DNA from: an uncultured Prevotella sp.
GTDB lineage: Bacteria > Bacteroidota > Bacteroidia > Bacteroidales > Bacteroidaceae
Direction of reading: 5' to 3'
Assembly (NCBI RefSeq): GCF_946404925.1
Contig: NZ_CAMJFM010000010.1
Location: 1 to 64,000, forward strand
DNA length: 64,000 bases
This document shows, in pieces, positions 43,485 through 53,891 of the stretch; the stretch's first letter is position 1, and every line of letters begins with the position of its first letter. The notes below the pieces were generated by a model. The model made no database searches. It was not told the origin of the DNA and saw only the letters and a list, made by a program, of their open reading frames with translations. A program made the position numbers and the translations under genes.

Positions 43485-44338
43485 CCGTTAAGTTTTGATT
43501 CACGAAGACGGATTCTGGTTAATACCTGCTTGGTGTTGTAGGTAAAGTCGCCAGCCAGAATCCAGCTGTAATAACCGGGATCGATATGCAGCACATCAGC
43601 AACAGGAATGCCTTTGTGCTTGCCGAAATTAAACACTTCAGTAAGCTTTGGGTTGCCGTCGGCATCGAGTAGGGGATTACCATTGCGGTCTTTTACCTCA
43701 CCCCATACTATACGACCTGCAAAGTCTACATTATTATTTACGCGTGAGAATTCGGCCAGCTTGTTGATGTCGTTCTCCAGAACCTTTTCGGGATCCTCGT
43801 TGGCACCTGGGGCATACTTATCCAGTTCGCCCATCAGTACGCGATATGTAGCTTCGGTATCCTGGTCGGCACGATGTGCTTCAAAATCTTCTTCCATCTT
43901 ACGGCCACAATAGAACTTATAGGCAGCAGCCAGATTACGGCGTTCCATTTTGTGGAAGATAGTTTGAGCATCAATCATCTTGCATTTGCTGAAATCGAAG
44001 TCGACACCTGCACGCAGGAATTCCTCAGCCAACAATGGAATATCGAAATGGTTGGAGTTAAATCCGGCAAAGTCGCATCCGGTAAACTTATCGGCCAAAG
44101 AGGCGGCCAATTGCTTGAATGTTGGCTTATCCTTTACATCTTCTTCCGAAATACCTGTAAGCTGAGTGATAATCGGCTCAATAGGCTTTTCGGGATTTAC
44201 CAGCTCATTGCCACGTTCCTCACGTCCGTCAGGATAAACTTTAATATATGAAATCTGGATAATACGGTCCTTAACTAAGTCAAGTCCCGTAGTCTCCAGA
44301 TCAAAAATTACCAGTGGTTTAATAAGATTCAGTTTCAC
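43481..44338 (-). CDS. DnaQ-like 3'-5' exonuclease
   Basis: 285 residues. The N-terminal DEDDh exonuclease domain has VIFDLETTGLD (Asp and Glu of ExoI), GFNSNHFDIPLL (ExoII), and HRADQD (ExoIII). A C-terminal extension (about 200-285) with VFNFGKHKGIPVADVLHIDPGYYSWILAGDF resembles the small domain also found after exonuclease X-type enzymes. Position next to dnaN suggests a proofreading or repair role, but it is not in a polymerase chain. The stop-start with the DUF4835 gene overlaps by 4 nt; dnaN lies 20 nt upstream. Confidence 0.88.
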   Translation of the reverse strand: MKLNLIKPLVIFDLETTGLDLVKDRIIQISYIKVYPDGREERGNELVNPEKPIEPIITQLTGISEEDVKDKPTFKQLAASLADKFTGCDFAGFNSNHFDIPLLAEEFLRAGVDFDFSKCKMIDAQTIFHKMERRNLAAAYKFYCGRKMEEDFEAHRADQDTEATYRVLMGELDKYAPGANEDPEKVLENDINKLAEFSRVNNNVDFAGRIVWGEVKDRNGNPLLDADGNPKLTEVFNFGKHKGIPVADVLHIDPGYYSWILAGDFTYNTKQVLTRIRLRESKLNG

Positions 44339-44358
44339 TTTCTCTTCCTCTCCACCGT

Positions 44359-45483
44359 TTAGTTATTAATGAGCATTGGCATCATCAGCATCACAACTTC
44401 CTGATTCTCAGGCTGCTCGCTAGGCAGTACAAGTCCTGCACGACTTGCATCGGCCAGCTGAATAAGAACATCAGGGCACTCGATATTGCTCAGAACCTCG
44501 ATGAATGCATTACCCTTGAAACCGATGCTGATAGGCATACCATTGTAATCGCAAGTCATACGCTCGGTAGCTGTCTTTGAGAAATCATAGTCCTCTGCAT
44601 CCAGCTGGAGTGTAGAACCCTCTACATGGAAACGAACCAGATTGCTCGAGTCGTTGGCAAATGGCTGAACACGACGCAGAGCTGCCAGCAGTCCAAGACG
44701 ATCAACACGTACCTCGTTAGGATTATTCTGTGGAATTACAGAGTTGTAGTTGGGGTAGCGGCCCTCAATCAAGCGGCACTGCAGCACGCCGTCGCCATAA
44801 TTAACCTCAGCGTTACGCTCATCAAAGCGGATAGTAACATCGCCACCATCCTTGCCAAGCAGATTCTTCAGCAGGTTTGCTGGCTTCTTTGGCAGGATAA
44901 ATGCTGATGGCTCTTCGCTCTTAATGGTAAATACTTTGTTACGAACCAGTTTGTGTCCATCAGAAGCAACTACTGCCAGATGATCGGCTGTAAGGTCGAA
45001 GTAGATACCATTCATCACTGGGCGAAGCTCGTCCTGAGCTGTAGCAAAGATACTGCGATTGATGTTCTCTGCAAGGATAGCGTTTTGTAAAGTAATAGTT
45101 TTGGCAAAATCGCTAACTGGCTGTGCCACAGGATATTCGTCAGCATTGTCGATAGGTAGAGAGAACAAACCGTTCTGATAGCTGATCTTGACGAGATTCT
45201 GTTCCAGGCTGACATCGAATGTAATGGGCTGCTCAGAGATACCTTTGATAGCCTCAAGCATATCGTGGTTGCCGATAGCGAAGCGGATATTGCCGTCGCT
45301 TTCGGTCAGTTCGAGCTGAGTCTTCATTACATTCTCTGAGTCTGATGCTGTCAGGAACAGAGTATTGTCTTCAATCTCGAATAAGAAATCGCCCAGAATC
45401 GGGAGTGCATTCTTACTGTTAATAACTCTCGAAAGAGCTGTGAGCTTAGAGCTCAATGCTGTACTTGATAATGTAAAACGCAT
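44359..45483 (-). CDS. dnaN: DNA polymerase III sliding clamp (beta subunit)
   Basis: 374 residues in the three repeated clamp domains: MRFTLSSTALSSKLTALSRVINSKNALPILGDF at the start, DELRPVMNGIYFDL in domain 2, and the C-terminal MLMMPM close to the end, as in beta clamps. The ring dimer tethers polymerase III to DNA. A possible TAATTTTG box lies about 45 nt upstream at 45528. It heads a co-directional block with exonuclease, DUF4835 and recN, and is divergent from an OB-fold protein with an SSB-like tail. Confidence 0.97.
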   Translation of the reverse strand: MRFTLSSTALSSKLTALSRVINSKNALPILGDFLFEIEDNTLFLTASDSENVMKTQLELTESDGNIRFAIGNHDMLEAIKGISEQPITFDVSLEQNLVKISYQNGLFSLPIDNADEYPVAQPVSDFAKTITLQNAILAENINRSIFATAQDELRPVMNGIYFDLTADHLAVVASDGHKLVRNKVFTIKSEEPSAFILPKKPANLLKNLLGKDGGDVTIRFDERNAEVNYGDGVLQCRLIEGRYPNYNSVIPQNNPNEVRVDRLGLLAALRRVQPFANDSSNLVRFHVEGSTLQLDAEDYDFSKTATERMTCDYNGMPISIGFKGNAFIEVLSNIECPDVLIQLADASRAGLVLPSEQPENQEVVMLMMPMLINN

Positions 45484-45527
45484 AGTTTATAGTTATTTTA
45501 TTATTCTACATATTATATTATTGAGTA

Positions 45528-45535
45528 CAAAATTA
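45528..45535 (-). promoter_or_regulatory. -7 box of the dnaN promoter
   Basis: On the minus strand TAATTTTG lies 44 nt upstream of the dnaN ATG. Confidence 0.45.
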
Positions 45536-45573
45536 CAAAAAAACGTTGTAATGAACAAAAAAAAAGGAAGAAA

Positions 45574-45606
45574 TTTGCTCTATTCAAACTATTTTTAGTA
45601 ATTTCG
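45574..45606 (+). promoter_or_regulatory. Promoter of the DUF3127 gene
   Basis: TTTG (45574-45577), 21 nt, then TAATTTCG (45599-45606), a variant -7 box with C in place of the third T. Confidence 0.45.
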
Positions 45607-45650
45607 CGCAGTGAAAACGAGAATTTCAACAAATAAAAACAATTAAAGTA

Positions 45651-46034
45651 ATGGAATTAACAGGAAAAATTATCGCCATTATGGCAGCTCAAAGTGGCGT
45701 TTCAGCCCGTACAGGTAATTCATGGATGTCTCAGGAGTACGTTATCGAAGTACCTGGTCAATATCCTCGCAAATGTGTCTTCCGTCTGTTCGGAGAAGAC
45801 AGAATCAAGCAGTTTTCTATTCAGCAGGGCGAAGATCTTACCATTCAGTTCGATATTGATGCACACGAGTACAATGGTCGTTGGTTTAATGAGATTCGTG
45901 CATATAATGTGATTCGCGGTGGCCAGCAGCCCGGAGTTGTTCCTCAGGCATCAGCTCCATCTGAGGCTACATCGCCATTCCCACCAGCACAGGAGCCTGC
46001 AGGCGAAGGATCATCTGACGATCTGCCATTCTAA
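45651..46034 (+). CDS. DUF3127 OB-fold-like protein with SSB-type acidic tail
   Basis: 127 residues. About 1-85 form a compact beta-rich domain typical of DUF3127 (MELTGKIIAIMAAQSGVS, WMSQEYVIEVPGQYPRKCVF, LTIQFDIDAHEYNGRWFNEIRAY) that looks like an OB fold. A Pro/Ala/Gln-rich linker follows and the chain ends SSDDLPF, matching the acidic DDxPF tail of bacterial SSB by which repair and replication proteins are recruited. Divergent from dnaN. I infer a single-strand-DNA-related accessory role; no classical SSB aromatic residues can be confirmed by eye. A strong terminator follows. Confidence 0.8.
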   Translation: MELTGKIIAIMAAQSGVSARTGNSWMSQEYVIEVPGQYPRKCVFRLFGEDRIKQFSIQQGEDLTIQFDIDAHEYNGRWFNEIRAYNVIRGGQQPGVVPQASAPSEATSPFPPAQEPAGEGSSDDLPF

Positions 46035-46056
46035 TCTGTGGCGCGATAAGCATAAG

Positions 46057-46087
46057 ATAGTCCGTTTCGGCGGACTATTCTTTTTAT
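46057..46087 (+). terminator. Terminator after the DUF3127 gene
   Basis: ATAGTCCG (46057-46064) pairs with CGGACTAT (46071-46078) around TTTCGG, followed by TCTTTTT. Confidence 0.85.
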
Positions 46088-46153
46088 ATACGAATCGACA
46101 TTATGATAAATAGGTAATATATAACATAAATATAAACTACTCTTCTTTGTAAA

Positions 46154-46864
46154 TTATTTAATGTAGAATTCTTTTGTTAATTCATGATACCACACACTCC
46201 TCTGGTTATGAATCATCTCCAGAACTTCTTCACGCAACTCAAAATCATTAATTCTCTTCTTTCTGAATTCCATCAATTGTCTTTTTGGTAATTTATTTGG
46301 CGTTGTTTTTATCATGCAAATTCTGCTGATAATAAATCCGGCCAATGCTGCTGAAGATTCTATTGCATCGTTATTCTCGGTTGGAATTACGATTGAAAAC
46401 ATACCGTCATTTTTTAAAAATTTATATGCAGTCTGCATCAGCTGCTCGTATGTCATGCTTACTGTATGTCTGGCTAATGTACGCTGATCTTGCGGACAGA
46501 TTAACGAATCTACAAAATACGGCGGATTACATACGATTGCATCAAATCCTTCTTTGTCCTCAATTTTTGTAGCGTCAACGTTCATGATTTTCACTCTGTT
46601 GCTAAAAGGCGACGCATCTACATTCTCCTGAGCCTGCAATGCTGCATCGCCGTCTATATCAATGCCTACAACTTGCGATTCAGGATAACGCTGAGCCATC
46701 ATTAAGGCTATCAATCCTGTTCCAGTTCCTATATCCAGTATTCTGCACGGTCCCACAGGCGCATTAGCCCATGCTCCTAACAGCGTTCCGTCTGTGCCTA
46801 CTTTCATGGCGCAGCGGTCTTGATTTATTGTGAATTGCTTAAATTGAAAGCTGTTTTTACCCAT
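46154..46864 (-). CDS. trmN6: tRNA1(Val) (adenine37-N6)-methyltransferase
   Basis: 236 residues, class I SAM methyltransferase. MGKNSFQFKQFTINQDRCAMKVGTDGTLLGAW is the typical TrmN6/YfiC start; motif I is LDIGTGTGLIAL, the acidic end of strand 2 is VVGIDID, and motif IV is NPPY in AIVCNPPYF, the signature of N6-adenine methylation. It modifies A37 of tRNA1Val in the cytoplasm. Transcribed alone, with a -7 box only 8 nt from its ATG. Confidence 0.9.
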   Translation of the reverse strand: MGKNSFQFKQFTINQDRCAMKVGTDGTLLGAWANAPVGPCRILDIGTGTGLIALMMAQRYPESQVVGIDIDGDAALQAQENVDASPFSNRVKIMNVDATKIEDKEGFDAIVCNPPYFVDSLICPQDQRTLARHTVSMTYEQLMQTAYKFLKNDGMFSIVIPTENNDAIESSAALAGFIISRICMIKTTPNKLPKRQLMEFRKKRINDFELREEVLEMIHNQRSVWYHELTKEFYIK

Positions 46865-46872
46865 AATTGCGG

Positions 46873-46880
46873 CAAAGATA
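46873..46880 (-). promoter_or_regulatory. -7 box of the trmN6 promoter
   Basis: On the minus strand TATCTTTGC ends 8 nt before the ATG, implying a leaderless or very short-leader transcript. Confidence 0.5.
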
Positions 46881-46933
46881 CTAATTATTTGTAAATTATC
46901 AGCTTATCATTCTTAATTCTTAATTTTTATTAG

Positions 46934-46941
46934 TAACTTTG
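46934..46941 (+). promoter_or_regulatory. -7 box of the lon promoter
   Basis: TAACTTTGC lies 26 nt upstream of the lon ATG. No clear -33 element; no heat-shock operator recognised. Confidence 0.5.
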
Positions 46942-46967
46942 CAGCCCAAAATAAATAAATAAGAATA

Positions 46968-49430
46968 ATGAGTAATCAGAATAACAATTCAGCATTCCAG
47001 ATGATTGCTGATATCGATGGAGATTTGAAGGACTTTTTGAATATAAACACTCCTGAACAAGTGCCAGTGTTAGCTTTGCGCAATATGGTATTGTTTCCAG
47101 GTGTTGTTACTCCCATTCTAATTGGACGTTCTTCTAGCAAGAAATTAGTAGAGAAAGCAGAACGAAAAGGTCTTATTATCGGCGTTGTATCACAGCGCGA
47201 TCCTGATGTTGATTATCCCGGTCAGAGCGATCTTTACACAGTTGGTGTTTATGCCAAGGTGATGAAGATACTTACTCTTCCAAATGGCAATATTACCGCT
47301 ATTATACAGGGATTAGGTCGTCTTGAGCTCGATGAAATCACCAAAGTAGACCCTTTCCTCGAAGGAAAGGTTTCACCACTTGAGGAGATTCAGCCCGAGA
47401 AGAAAGACCGTGAGTTCAACGCAGCAGCATCCGATCTTCGCGATCTTGTAAACAAGTACATCAATGTTACCGAAGAGATTCCCGATGAAGCTAATTACGC
47501 TATCAAGAACATCTCTAATCCGGTGATGATGCTTAACTTTGTGTGCACCAACATGCCGTTTAATCACAAAGAGAAGCAGAAGATGCTCGAGGCCGAAACC
47601 ATCAAGGAGCGCCTGTTTATGACCATGAAGGTGCTAAACCGTGAGATTAACCTGCAGAACCTGAAGGCTGAGATTCGCAATAAGACCCGCGAGGATATCG
47701 ACGAGCAGCAGCGTAACTACTTCCTACAGCAGCAGATTAAGAATATGCAGGCTGAAATGGGCAACGGCGAGTCGCTTGAGAAGAGCGAACTTATCCGTAA
47801 GTCTCTGCGCAAGATGTGGTCGTACGAGATGGACCGATTCTTCCGTAAGGAGTGCGACAAACTCGACAACCTGAATCCTCAGAGTCCGGAGTACAATGTT
47901 CAGCTTACCTATCTGCAGACACTTGTTAATCTGCCTTGGGGCGAATATACCAAAGATGATTTGGACCTGAAGCGTGCCCAAAAGATCCTGGATAAGGAGC
48001 ATTATGGCATGGAGAAGGTTAAGGAGCGTATACTTGAGTATATGGCTGTGCTTGCATTGCGTGGCGATCTCAAGTCCCCTATCCTATGCCTTTATGGCCC
48101 TCCAGGAGTTGGTAAGACTTCGCTCGGCAAGTCTATTGCTGCAGCCATGAAGCGTAAATATGTTCGTGTGTCGCTTGGCGGACTGCACGACGAGGCCGAA
48201 ATCCGTGGTCACCGCCGTACCTATATTGGTGCTATGCCCGGACGTATCATCAAGAGCATCCAGAAGGCAGGCTCAAGCAACCCCGTATTCATACTCGACG
48301 AGATCGACAAGGTGACGCAGAATACGCATAATGGCGATCCCGCATCAGCCCTGCTCGAGGTGCTCGATCCTGAGCAGAACAACGCCTTCCACGATAACTA
48401 TCTCGATGTAGATTTCGATCTGTCGAAGGTTCTGTTTATTGCTACAGCCAATAACCTCAGCACCATCCCCGGTCCCCTACTCGACCGTATGGAGATTATT
48501 GATGTAAGTGGCTATATTACAGAGGAAAAGATAGAGATATCAAAGCGTCACCTGATTCCTCGTGAGCTCGAAAATACAGGTCTTAACGTACGTGGCATGA
48601 AGCCTTCGTTCAATAAGGCTGCCATCGAGATGATCATTGAGCGCTACACACGTGAGAGCGGCGTACGTCAGCTGGAGAAGCAGATCAACAAAGCCCTGCG
48701 TAAGATTGCATATAACCGTCAGATGGACGAGACAAAGGATTACAAGAAGATTACACCAAGCGAGCTTGAAGACCTGCTTGGCAAGCCACCTTTCTATCGC
48801 GACATCTATCAGGGCAACGCCTACGCTGGTGTAGTTACCGGACTTGCCTGGACATCTGTTGGTGGCGAGATTCTGTTCATCGAGACATCACTCTCTAAGG
48901 GTAAGGGCTCTAAGCTTACGCTTACCGGTAATCTGGGCGATGTGATGAAGGAGTCGGCTATTCTGGCGCTTGAGTATGTCAAGGCTCATGCCGAGACGCT
49001 TAACATCGACTATCGCATCTTTGATCATTGGAACATCCATATCCACGTTCCCGAGGGTGCTACACCTAAGGATGGTCCTTCGGCTGGTATCACCATCGCC
49101 ACCAGTATCGCCTCTGCCCTCACCCAGCGCAAGGTTCGCAAGAATACCGCTATGACTGGCGAGATAACCCTGCGTGGAAAGGTGCTGCCTGTGGGCGGTA
49201 TCAAGGAGAAGATACTTGCTGCAAAACGTGCTGGTATTACCGACATCGTGATGTGTCAGGAGAACGAGAAGGATATTCTCGAGATTCCCGATATGTATCT
49301 CAAGGGCGTTACATTCCACTATGTAGAGAATGTACAGGATGTATGGAAGTTTGCCCTGACCGATGAGATTGTGGACAATCCACTTGATTTCACTATTCCC
49401 GAAGAAACCGACGACGAAAAGAAAGATTAA
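46968..49430 (+). CDS. lon: ATP-dependent protease Lon
   Basis: 820 residues. An N-terminal substrate-recognition domain (about 30-235, [17 protein letters not shown]) is followed by a AAA+ module with Walker [10 protein letters not shown] and Walker B FILDEIDK, and a C-terminal peptidase domain with [10 protein letters not shown] (catalytic Ser) and [13 protein letters not shown] (catalytic Lys). Length and order are normal. It degrades misfolded and regulatory proteins in the cytoplasm. The tgt ATG begins at the base after the lon stop, starting a run of six plus-strand genes. Confidence 0.98.
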   Translation: MSNQNNNSAFQMIADIDGDLKDFLNINTPEQVPVLALRNMVLFPGVVTPILIGRSSSKKLVEKAERKGLIIGVVSQRDPDVDYPGQSDLYTVGVYAKVMKILTLPNGNITAIIQGLGRLELDEITKVDPFLEGKVSPLEEIQPEKKDREFNAAASDLRDLVNKYINVTEEIPDEANYAIKNISNPVMMLNFVCTNMPFNHKEKQKMLEAETIKERLFMTMKVLNREINLQNLKAEIRNKTREDIDEQQRNYFLQQQIKNMQAEMGNGESLEKSELIRKSLRKMWSYEMDRFFRKECDKLDNLNPQSPEYNVQLTYLQTLVNLPWGEYTKDDLDLKRAQKILDKEHYGMEKVKERILEYMAVLALRGDLKSPILCLYGPPGVGKTSLGKSIAAAMKRKYVRVSLGGLHDEAEIRGHRRTYIGAMPGRIIKSIQKAGSSNPVFILDEIDKVTQNTHNGDPASALLEVLDPEQNNAFHDNYLDVDFDLSKVLFIATANNLSTIPGPLLDRMEIIDVSGYITEEKIEISKRHLIPRELENTGLNVRGMKPSFNKAAIEMIIERYTRESGVRQLEKQINKALRKIAYNRQMDETKDYKKITPSELEDLLGKPPFYRDIYQGNAYAGVVTGLAWTSVGGEILFIETSLSKGKGSKLTLTGNLGDVMKESAILALEYVKAHAETLNIDYRIFDHWNIHIHVPEGATPKDGPSAGITIATSIASALTQRKVRKNTAMTGEITLRGKVLPVGGIKEKILAAKRAGITDIVMCQENEKDILEIPDMYLKGVTFHYVENVQDVWKFALTDEIVDNPLDFTIPEETDDEKKD

Positions 49431-50573
49431 ATGACATTCGAAGTACAACATACTGATGCAGCCAGCGACGCTCGTGCTGGACTGATTACCACCGACCACG
49501 GACAGATACAGACACCTATCTTTATGCCTGTAGGCACAGTGGGTAGCGTGAAAGGTGTGCATTTCAGCGAACTGCGCGAGCAGGTAAAGGCACAGATTAT
49601 ACTGGGCAACACCTATCATCTATATCTCCGTCCCGGTCTCACCATCCTGCGTCAGGCTGGTGGTCTGCATAAGTTCAATACTTGGGATCGCCCCATCCTG
49701 ACCGATTCTGGCGGTTTCCAGGTATTCTCGCTCACAGGCATCCGTAAGCTCCGCGAGGAAGGTTGCGAGTTCCGCAGTCATATCGATGGCTCAAAGCATA
49801 TTTTTACGCCCGAGAATGTGATGGACACCGAGCGTGTAATTGGTGCCGACATTATGATGGCGTTCGACGAGTGCCCTCCTGGTCAGAGCGATTATAAATA
49901 TGCCGAGAACAGCCTTCGACTCACTCAGCGTTGGCTTGAGCGTTGCGTCAAGCGATTCAACGAGACCGAGCCCCTGTATGGCTACAACCAGACGCTGTTC
50001 CCTATCGTTCAGGGCTGTACCTATAAAGACCTGCGTCAGGATGCTGCCAAGCATGTTTGCGACGTTCTGGGGCAGCTCAATGATGGTGGCGGCGCATCAA
50101 TCGGCGGACTTGCCGTAGGCGAGCCTACCGAGGTGATGTACGAGATGATCGAGGTTGTCAACGAGATTCTGCCTAAGTCGCGCCCACGTTATCTGATGGG
50201 CGTAGGCACACCTCAGAACATCCTTGAAGCCATAGAGCGCGGTGTTGATATGTTCGACTGCGTGATGCCTACCCGTAACGGCCGCAACGCTATGCTGTTT
50301 ACCTACGAGGGCACCATGAACATGCGCAACAAGAAGTGGGAGAACGATTTCTCGCCCATCGATCCTGATGGCTGCGATATCGACCGCATCCACACCAAGG
50401 CTTATCTGCATCATCTGTTCAAGGCTCAGGAGCTGCTGGCCATGCAGATTGCATCGATACATAATCTGGCATTCTACCTCCGACTGGTGGGCGATGCCCG
50501 ACAGCATATCATCGCTGGCGATTTTGTTCAGTGGAAACGTAGTGTAATAGATCAACTTGGACGCAGACGATGA
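49431..50573 (+). CDS. tgt: Queuine/preQ1 tRNA-guanine transglycosylase with altered zinc site
   Basis: 380 residues. The TIM-barrel signatures are all present: MPVGTVGSVKGV, GNTYHLYLRPG, TDSGGFQVFSL (catalytic Asp), GGASIGGLAVGEP and YLMGVGTPQN. The enzyme exchanges G34 of GUN-anticodon tRNAs for preQ1. Bacterial relatives bind zinc through CxCxxC plus His just before AYLHHL. Here the segment reads GCDIDRIHTKAYLHH, keeping one Cys (about 315) and the downstream SIHN His, so two ligands are missing. I believe other Bacteroidota share this change. It abuts lon and overlaps the lptF/G-type gene by 4 nt. Confidence 0.94.
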   Translation: MTFEVQHTDAASDARAGLITTDHGQIQTPIFMPVGTVGSVKGVHFSELREQVKAQIILGNTYHLYLRPGLTILRQAGGLHKFNTWDRPILTDSGGFQVFSLTGIRKLREEGCEFRSHIDGSKHIFTPENVMDTERVIGADIMMAFDECPPGQSDYKYAENSLRLTQRWLERCVKRFNETEPLYGYNQTLFPIVQGCTYKDLRQDAAKHVCDVLGQLNDGGGASIGGLAVGEPTEVMYEMIEVVNEILPKSRPRYLMGVGTPQNILEAIERGVDMFDCVMPTRNGRNAMLFTYEGTMNMRNKKWENDFSPIDPDGCDIDRIHTKAYLHHLFKAQELLAMQIASIHNLAFYLRLVGDARQHIIAGDFVQWKRSVIDQLGRRR

Positions 50574-51762
50574 AACGTAGTAAGAAGTTTAGAGTAAATT
50601 GCCGCAAGACGTGCCGCTTCCTCAAGAAGTATCTCGGATGGCTTAGCATATTGAAGTATGCCAATCCGTTCAGATATCTGTCGCGTCTCGATCGTTATCT
50701 GATAGCAAAATTCATCGGAACCTATATCTTCGCAATCATTTTGATTATCTCTATCTCGATTGTGTTTGATATTAACGAGAATCTGGCCAAGTTCTCTACC
50801 TACGGCGCACCGCTCAAGGCTATTGTCTTTGATTACTACGCCAACTTCGTTCCTTACTTCGCCAACCTCTTCTCGCCGCTGTTCGTGTTTATTGCCGTCA
50901 TATTCTTTACATCTAATCTGGCAGGCAATTCCGAGATTATCGCCATGCTTGCAGCGGGTGTAAGCTTTAAGCGTCTGCTCCGTCCGTATATGATTTCGGC
51001 TGCGCTTATTGCTGCTGTCAACTTCTATCTTGGCGGATACGTCATACCTAAGGGCAATCAGGTCAAGATGGAGTTCGAGTCAAAGTATAAGAACAACAAG
51101 AAGACGCTATCCACCAACAACGTACAGCTGATGGTGGCTCCAGGCGTTATTGCCTATCTGCAGCAGTACGACGATGTGACCCGTACCGGATATGGTTTCT
51201 CGCTCGATAAGTTTGAGAACAAGAAGCTGGTAAGCCACATGACGGCGCCTGTTATCCGCTACGATTCTATCAGCGATTCGCGCTATCACTGGAAGGCCCA
51301 GAGCTATAAGATACGTACGCTTAAGGGGTTGCGCGAGGAGATTCAGTCGGGCTCGGTTATCGATACCCTTATCCAGATGGAACCTATGGACCTTGTCTAC
51401 TCCGATGGCCAGTCAGAGACGCTCACCTCTACCGAGCTTCATGATTACATCTCTAAGCAGATAGACCGTGGCTCTACCAATGTGGTGCAGTACGAGGTTG
51501 AGTACCACAAGCGCATAGCCACATCGTTTGCATCGTTCATCCTCACCCTCATCGGCGTTTCACTGTCCAGCCGCAAGCGTAAGGGCGGCATGGGACTTTA
51601 TCTTGGCATTGGTCTGGCGCTGTCGTTCAGCTACATTCTGTTGCAGACCATCTGCTCTACCTTTGCCATCAATGCCGACACTCCGGCCATGCTGGCAGCG
51701 TGGATTCCTAACATATTATATTTATTTATAGCTTATTTGTGTTACCGTCAAGCACCTAACTA

Positions 51763-51763
<1 letters not shown>
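50570..51763 (+). CDS. LptF/LptG-family LPS export permease
   Basis: 397 residues. Three membrane helices near the N terminus (about 40-135, FIGTYIFAIILIISISIVFDI and YFANLFSPLFVFIAVIFF), a periplasmic beta-jellyroll (about 155-300, KGNQVKMEFESKYKNN), and three helices near the C terminus (about 310-397). This is the YjgP/YjgQ layout; LPYFANLFSPLFVFI and EIIAMLAAGVS match the family. With LptB it extracts LPS from the inner membrane and hands it to LptC (20290). A single-gene homologue could serve either LptF or LptG. Overlaps tgt by 4 nt and the helicase by 1 nt. Confidence 0.88.
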
Positions 51764-53014
<1,251 letters not shown>

Positions 53015-53028
<14 letters not shown>

Positions 53029-53045
53029 TCAAATAGTAAAATAAA
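53015..53045. repeat. CAAATAGT tandem repeat at the helicase-ispE junction
   Basis: CAAATAG, CAAATAGT, CAAATAGT, AAAATAAA: period 7-8. It covers the helicase stop (53026-53028) and most of the spacer to ispE. Confidence 0.8.
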
Positions 53046-53048
53046 TTC

Positions 53049-53882
53049 ATGTTAACAAAGCCAATAGCAAAGATCAATCTCGGTCTGAACGTAGTAGAGA
53101 AACGTCCTGACGGTTATCATAACCTCGAAACGGTTTTCTATCCCGTGCCCATCACCGATGCGCTCGAGGTCTACCCTATGGACCCAGAGTTTCCGTCAGC
53201 AGTGGATTGCGACCTCAAGGTTTCCAATATCCATATCGATGGCGACGAGCAGCGCAATCTGGTGGTTCGTGCCTACAACCTGTTGAAGGCCGACTTCCCC
53301 ACTCTGCCCCGCATTCATGCCCACCTCTATAAGGGCATACCCACGCAGGCTGGTATGGGTGGCGGCAGCAGCGATTGCGGCTTTATGATCACCCTGCTCA
53401 ATCAGATGTTCCAGTTGGGGCTCTCCGATCAGCAGATGATCTCTTATGCCGCCCAATTAGGTGCCGACTGTGCCTTCTTTATCCTCAATCGTCCTTGCTA
53501 TGCCGAGGGCATTGGCGAGAAGCTGCAGCCCATCCATCTCGATCTTTCCGGTTGGTATCTCTCGCTGGTACGTCCCGATATACCCGTGCCTACTCGCGAG
53601 GCCTTTGCCCTCATCAAGCCACAGTACCCCCAGGTTTGCTGTCGCGATGTTGTCAAGCTGCCTGTAGAGCAGTGGGCCAGCCAGCTTACCAACGATTTTG
53701 AGTATAGTGTTTTCTCAGCTCATCCCGAACTGGGCGCCGTTAAGCATCGCCTCTATCAGCTTGGTGCCACTTATGCAGCCATGTCGGGCTCAGGCTCTAC
53801 CCTCTTTGCACTCTCACGCCAGCCACTCTGTCTGGATGAGTTTAATACACCTGGAACATTTAAGTCAACTATTTTAATATAA
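53049..53882 (+). CDS. ispE: 4-diphosphocytidyl-2-C-methyl-D-erythritol kinase
   Basis: 277 residues, GHMP kinase. The N terminus AKINLGLNVVEKRPDGYHNLETVF and the ATP loop PTQAGMGGGSSDCGF are diagnostic; the C-terminal glycine-rich MSGSGSTLFAL is motif 3. It phosphorylates CDP-methylerythritol in the MEP route to isoprenoids. It lies between the helicase and galE on the same strand, probably part of the lon operon. Confidence 0.96.
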   Translation: MLTKPIAKINLGLNVVEKRPDGYHNLETVFYPVPITDALEVYPMDPEFPSAVDCDLKVSNIHIDGDEQRNLVVRAYNLLKADFPTLPRIHAHLYKGIPTQAGMGGGSSDCGFMITLLNQMFQLGLSDQQMISYAAQLGADCAFFILNRPCYAEGIGEKLQPIHLDLSGWYLSLVRPDIPVPTREAFALIKPQYPQVCCRDVVKLPVEQWASQLTNDFEYSVFSAHPELGAVKHRLYQLGATYAAMSGSGSTLFALSRQPLCLDEFNTPGTFKSTILI

Positions 53883-53891
53883 TTAAGCATT

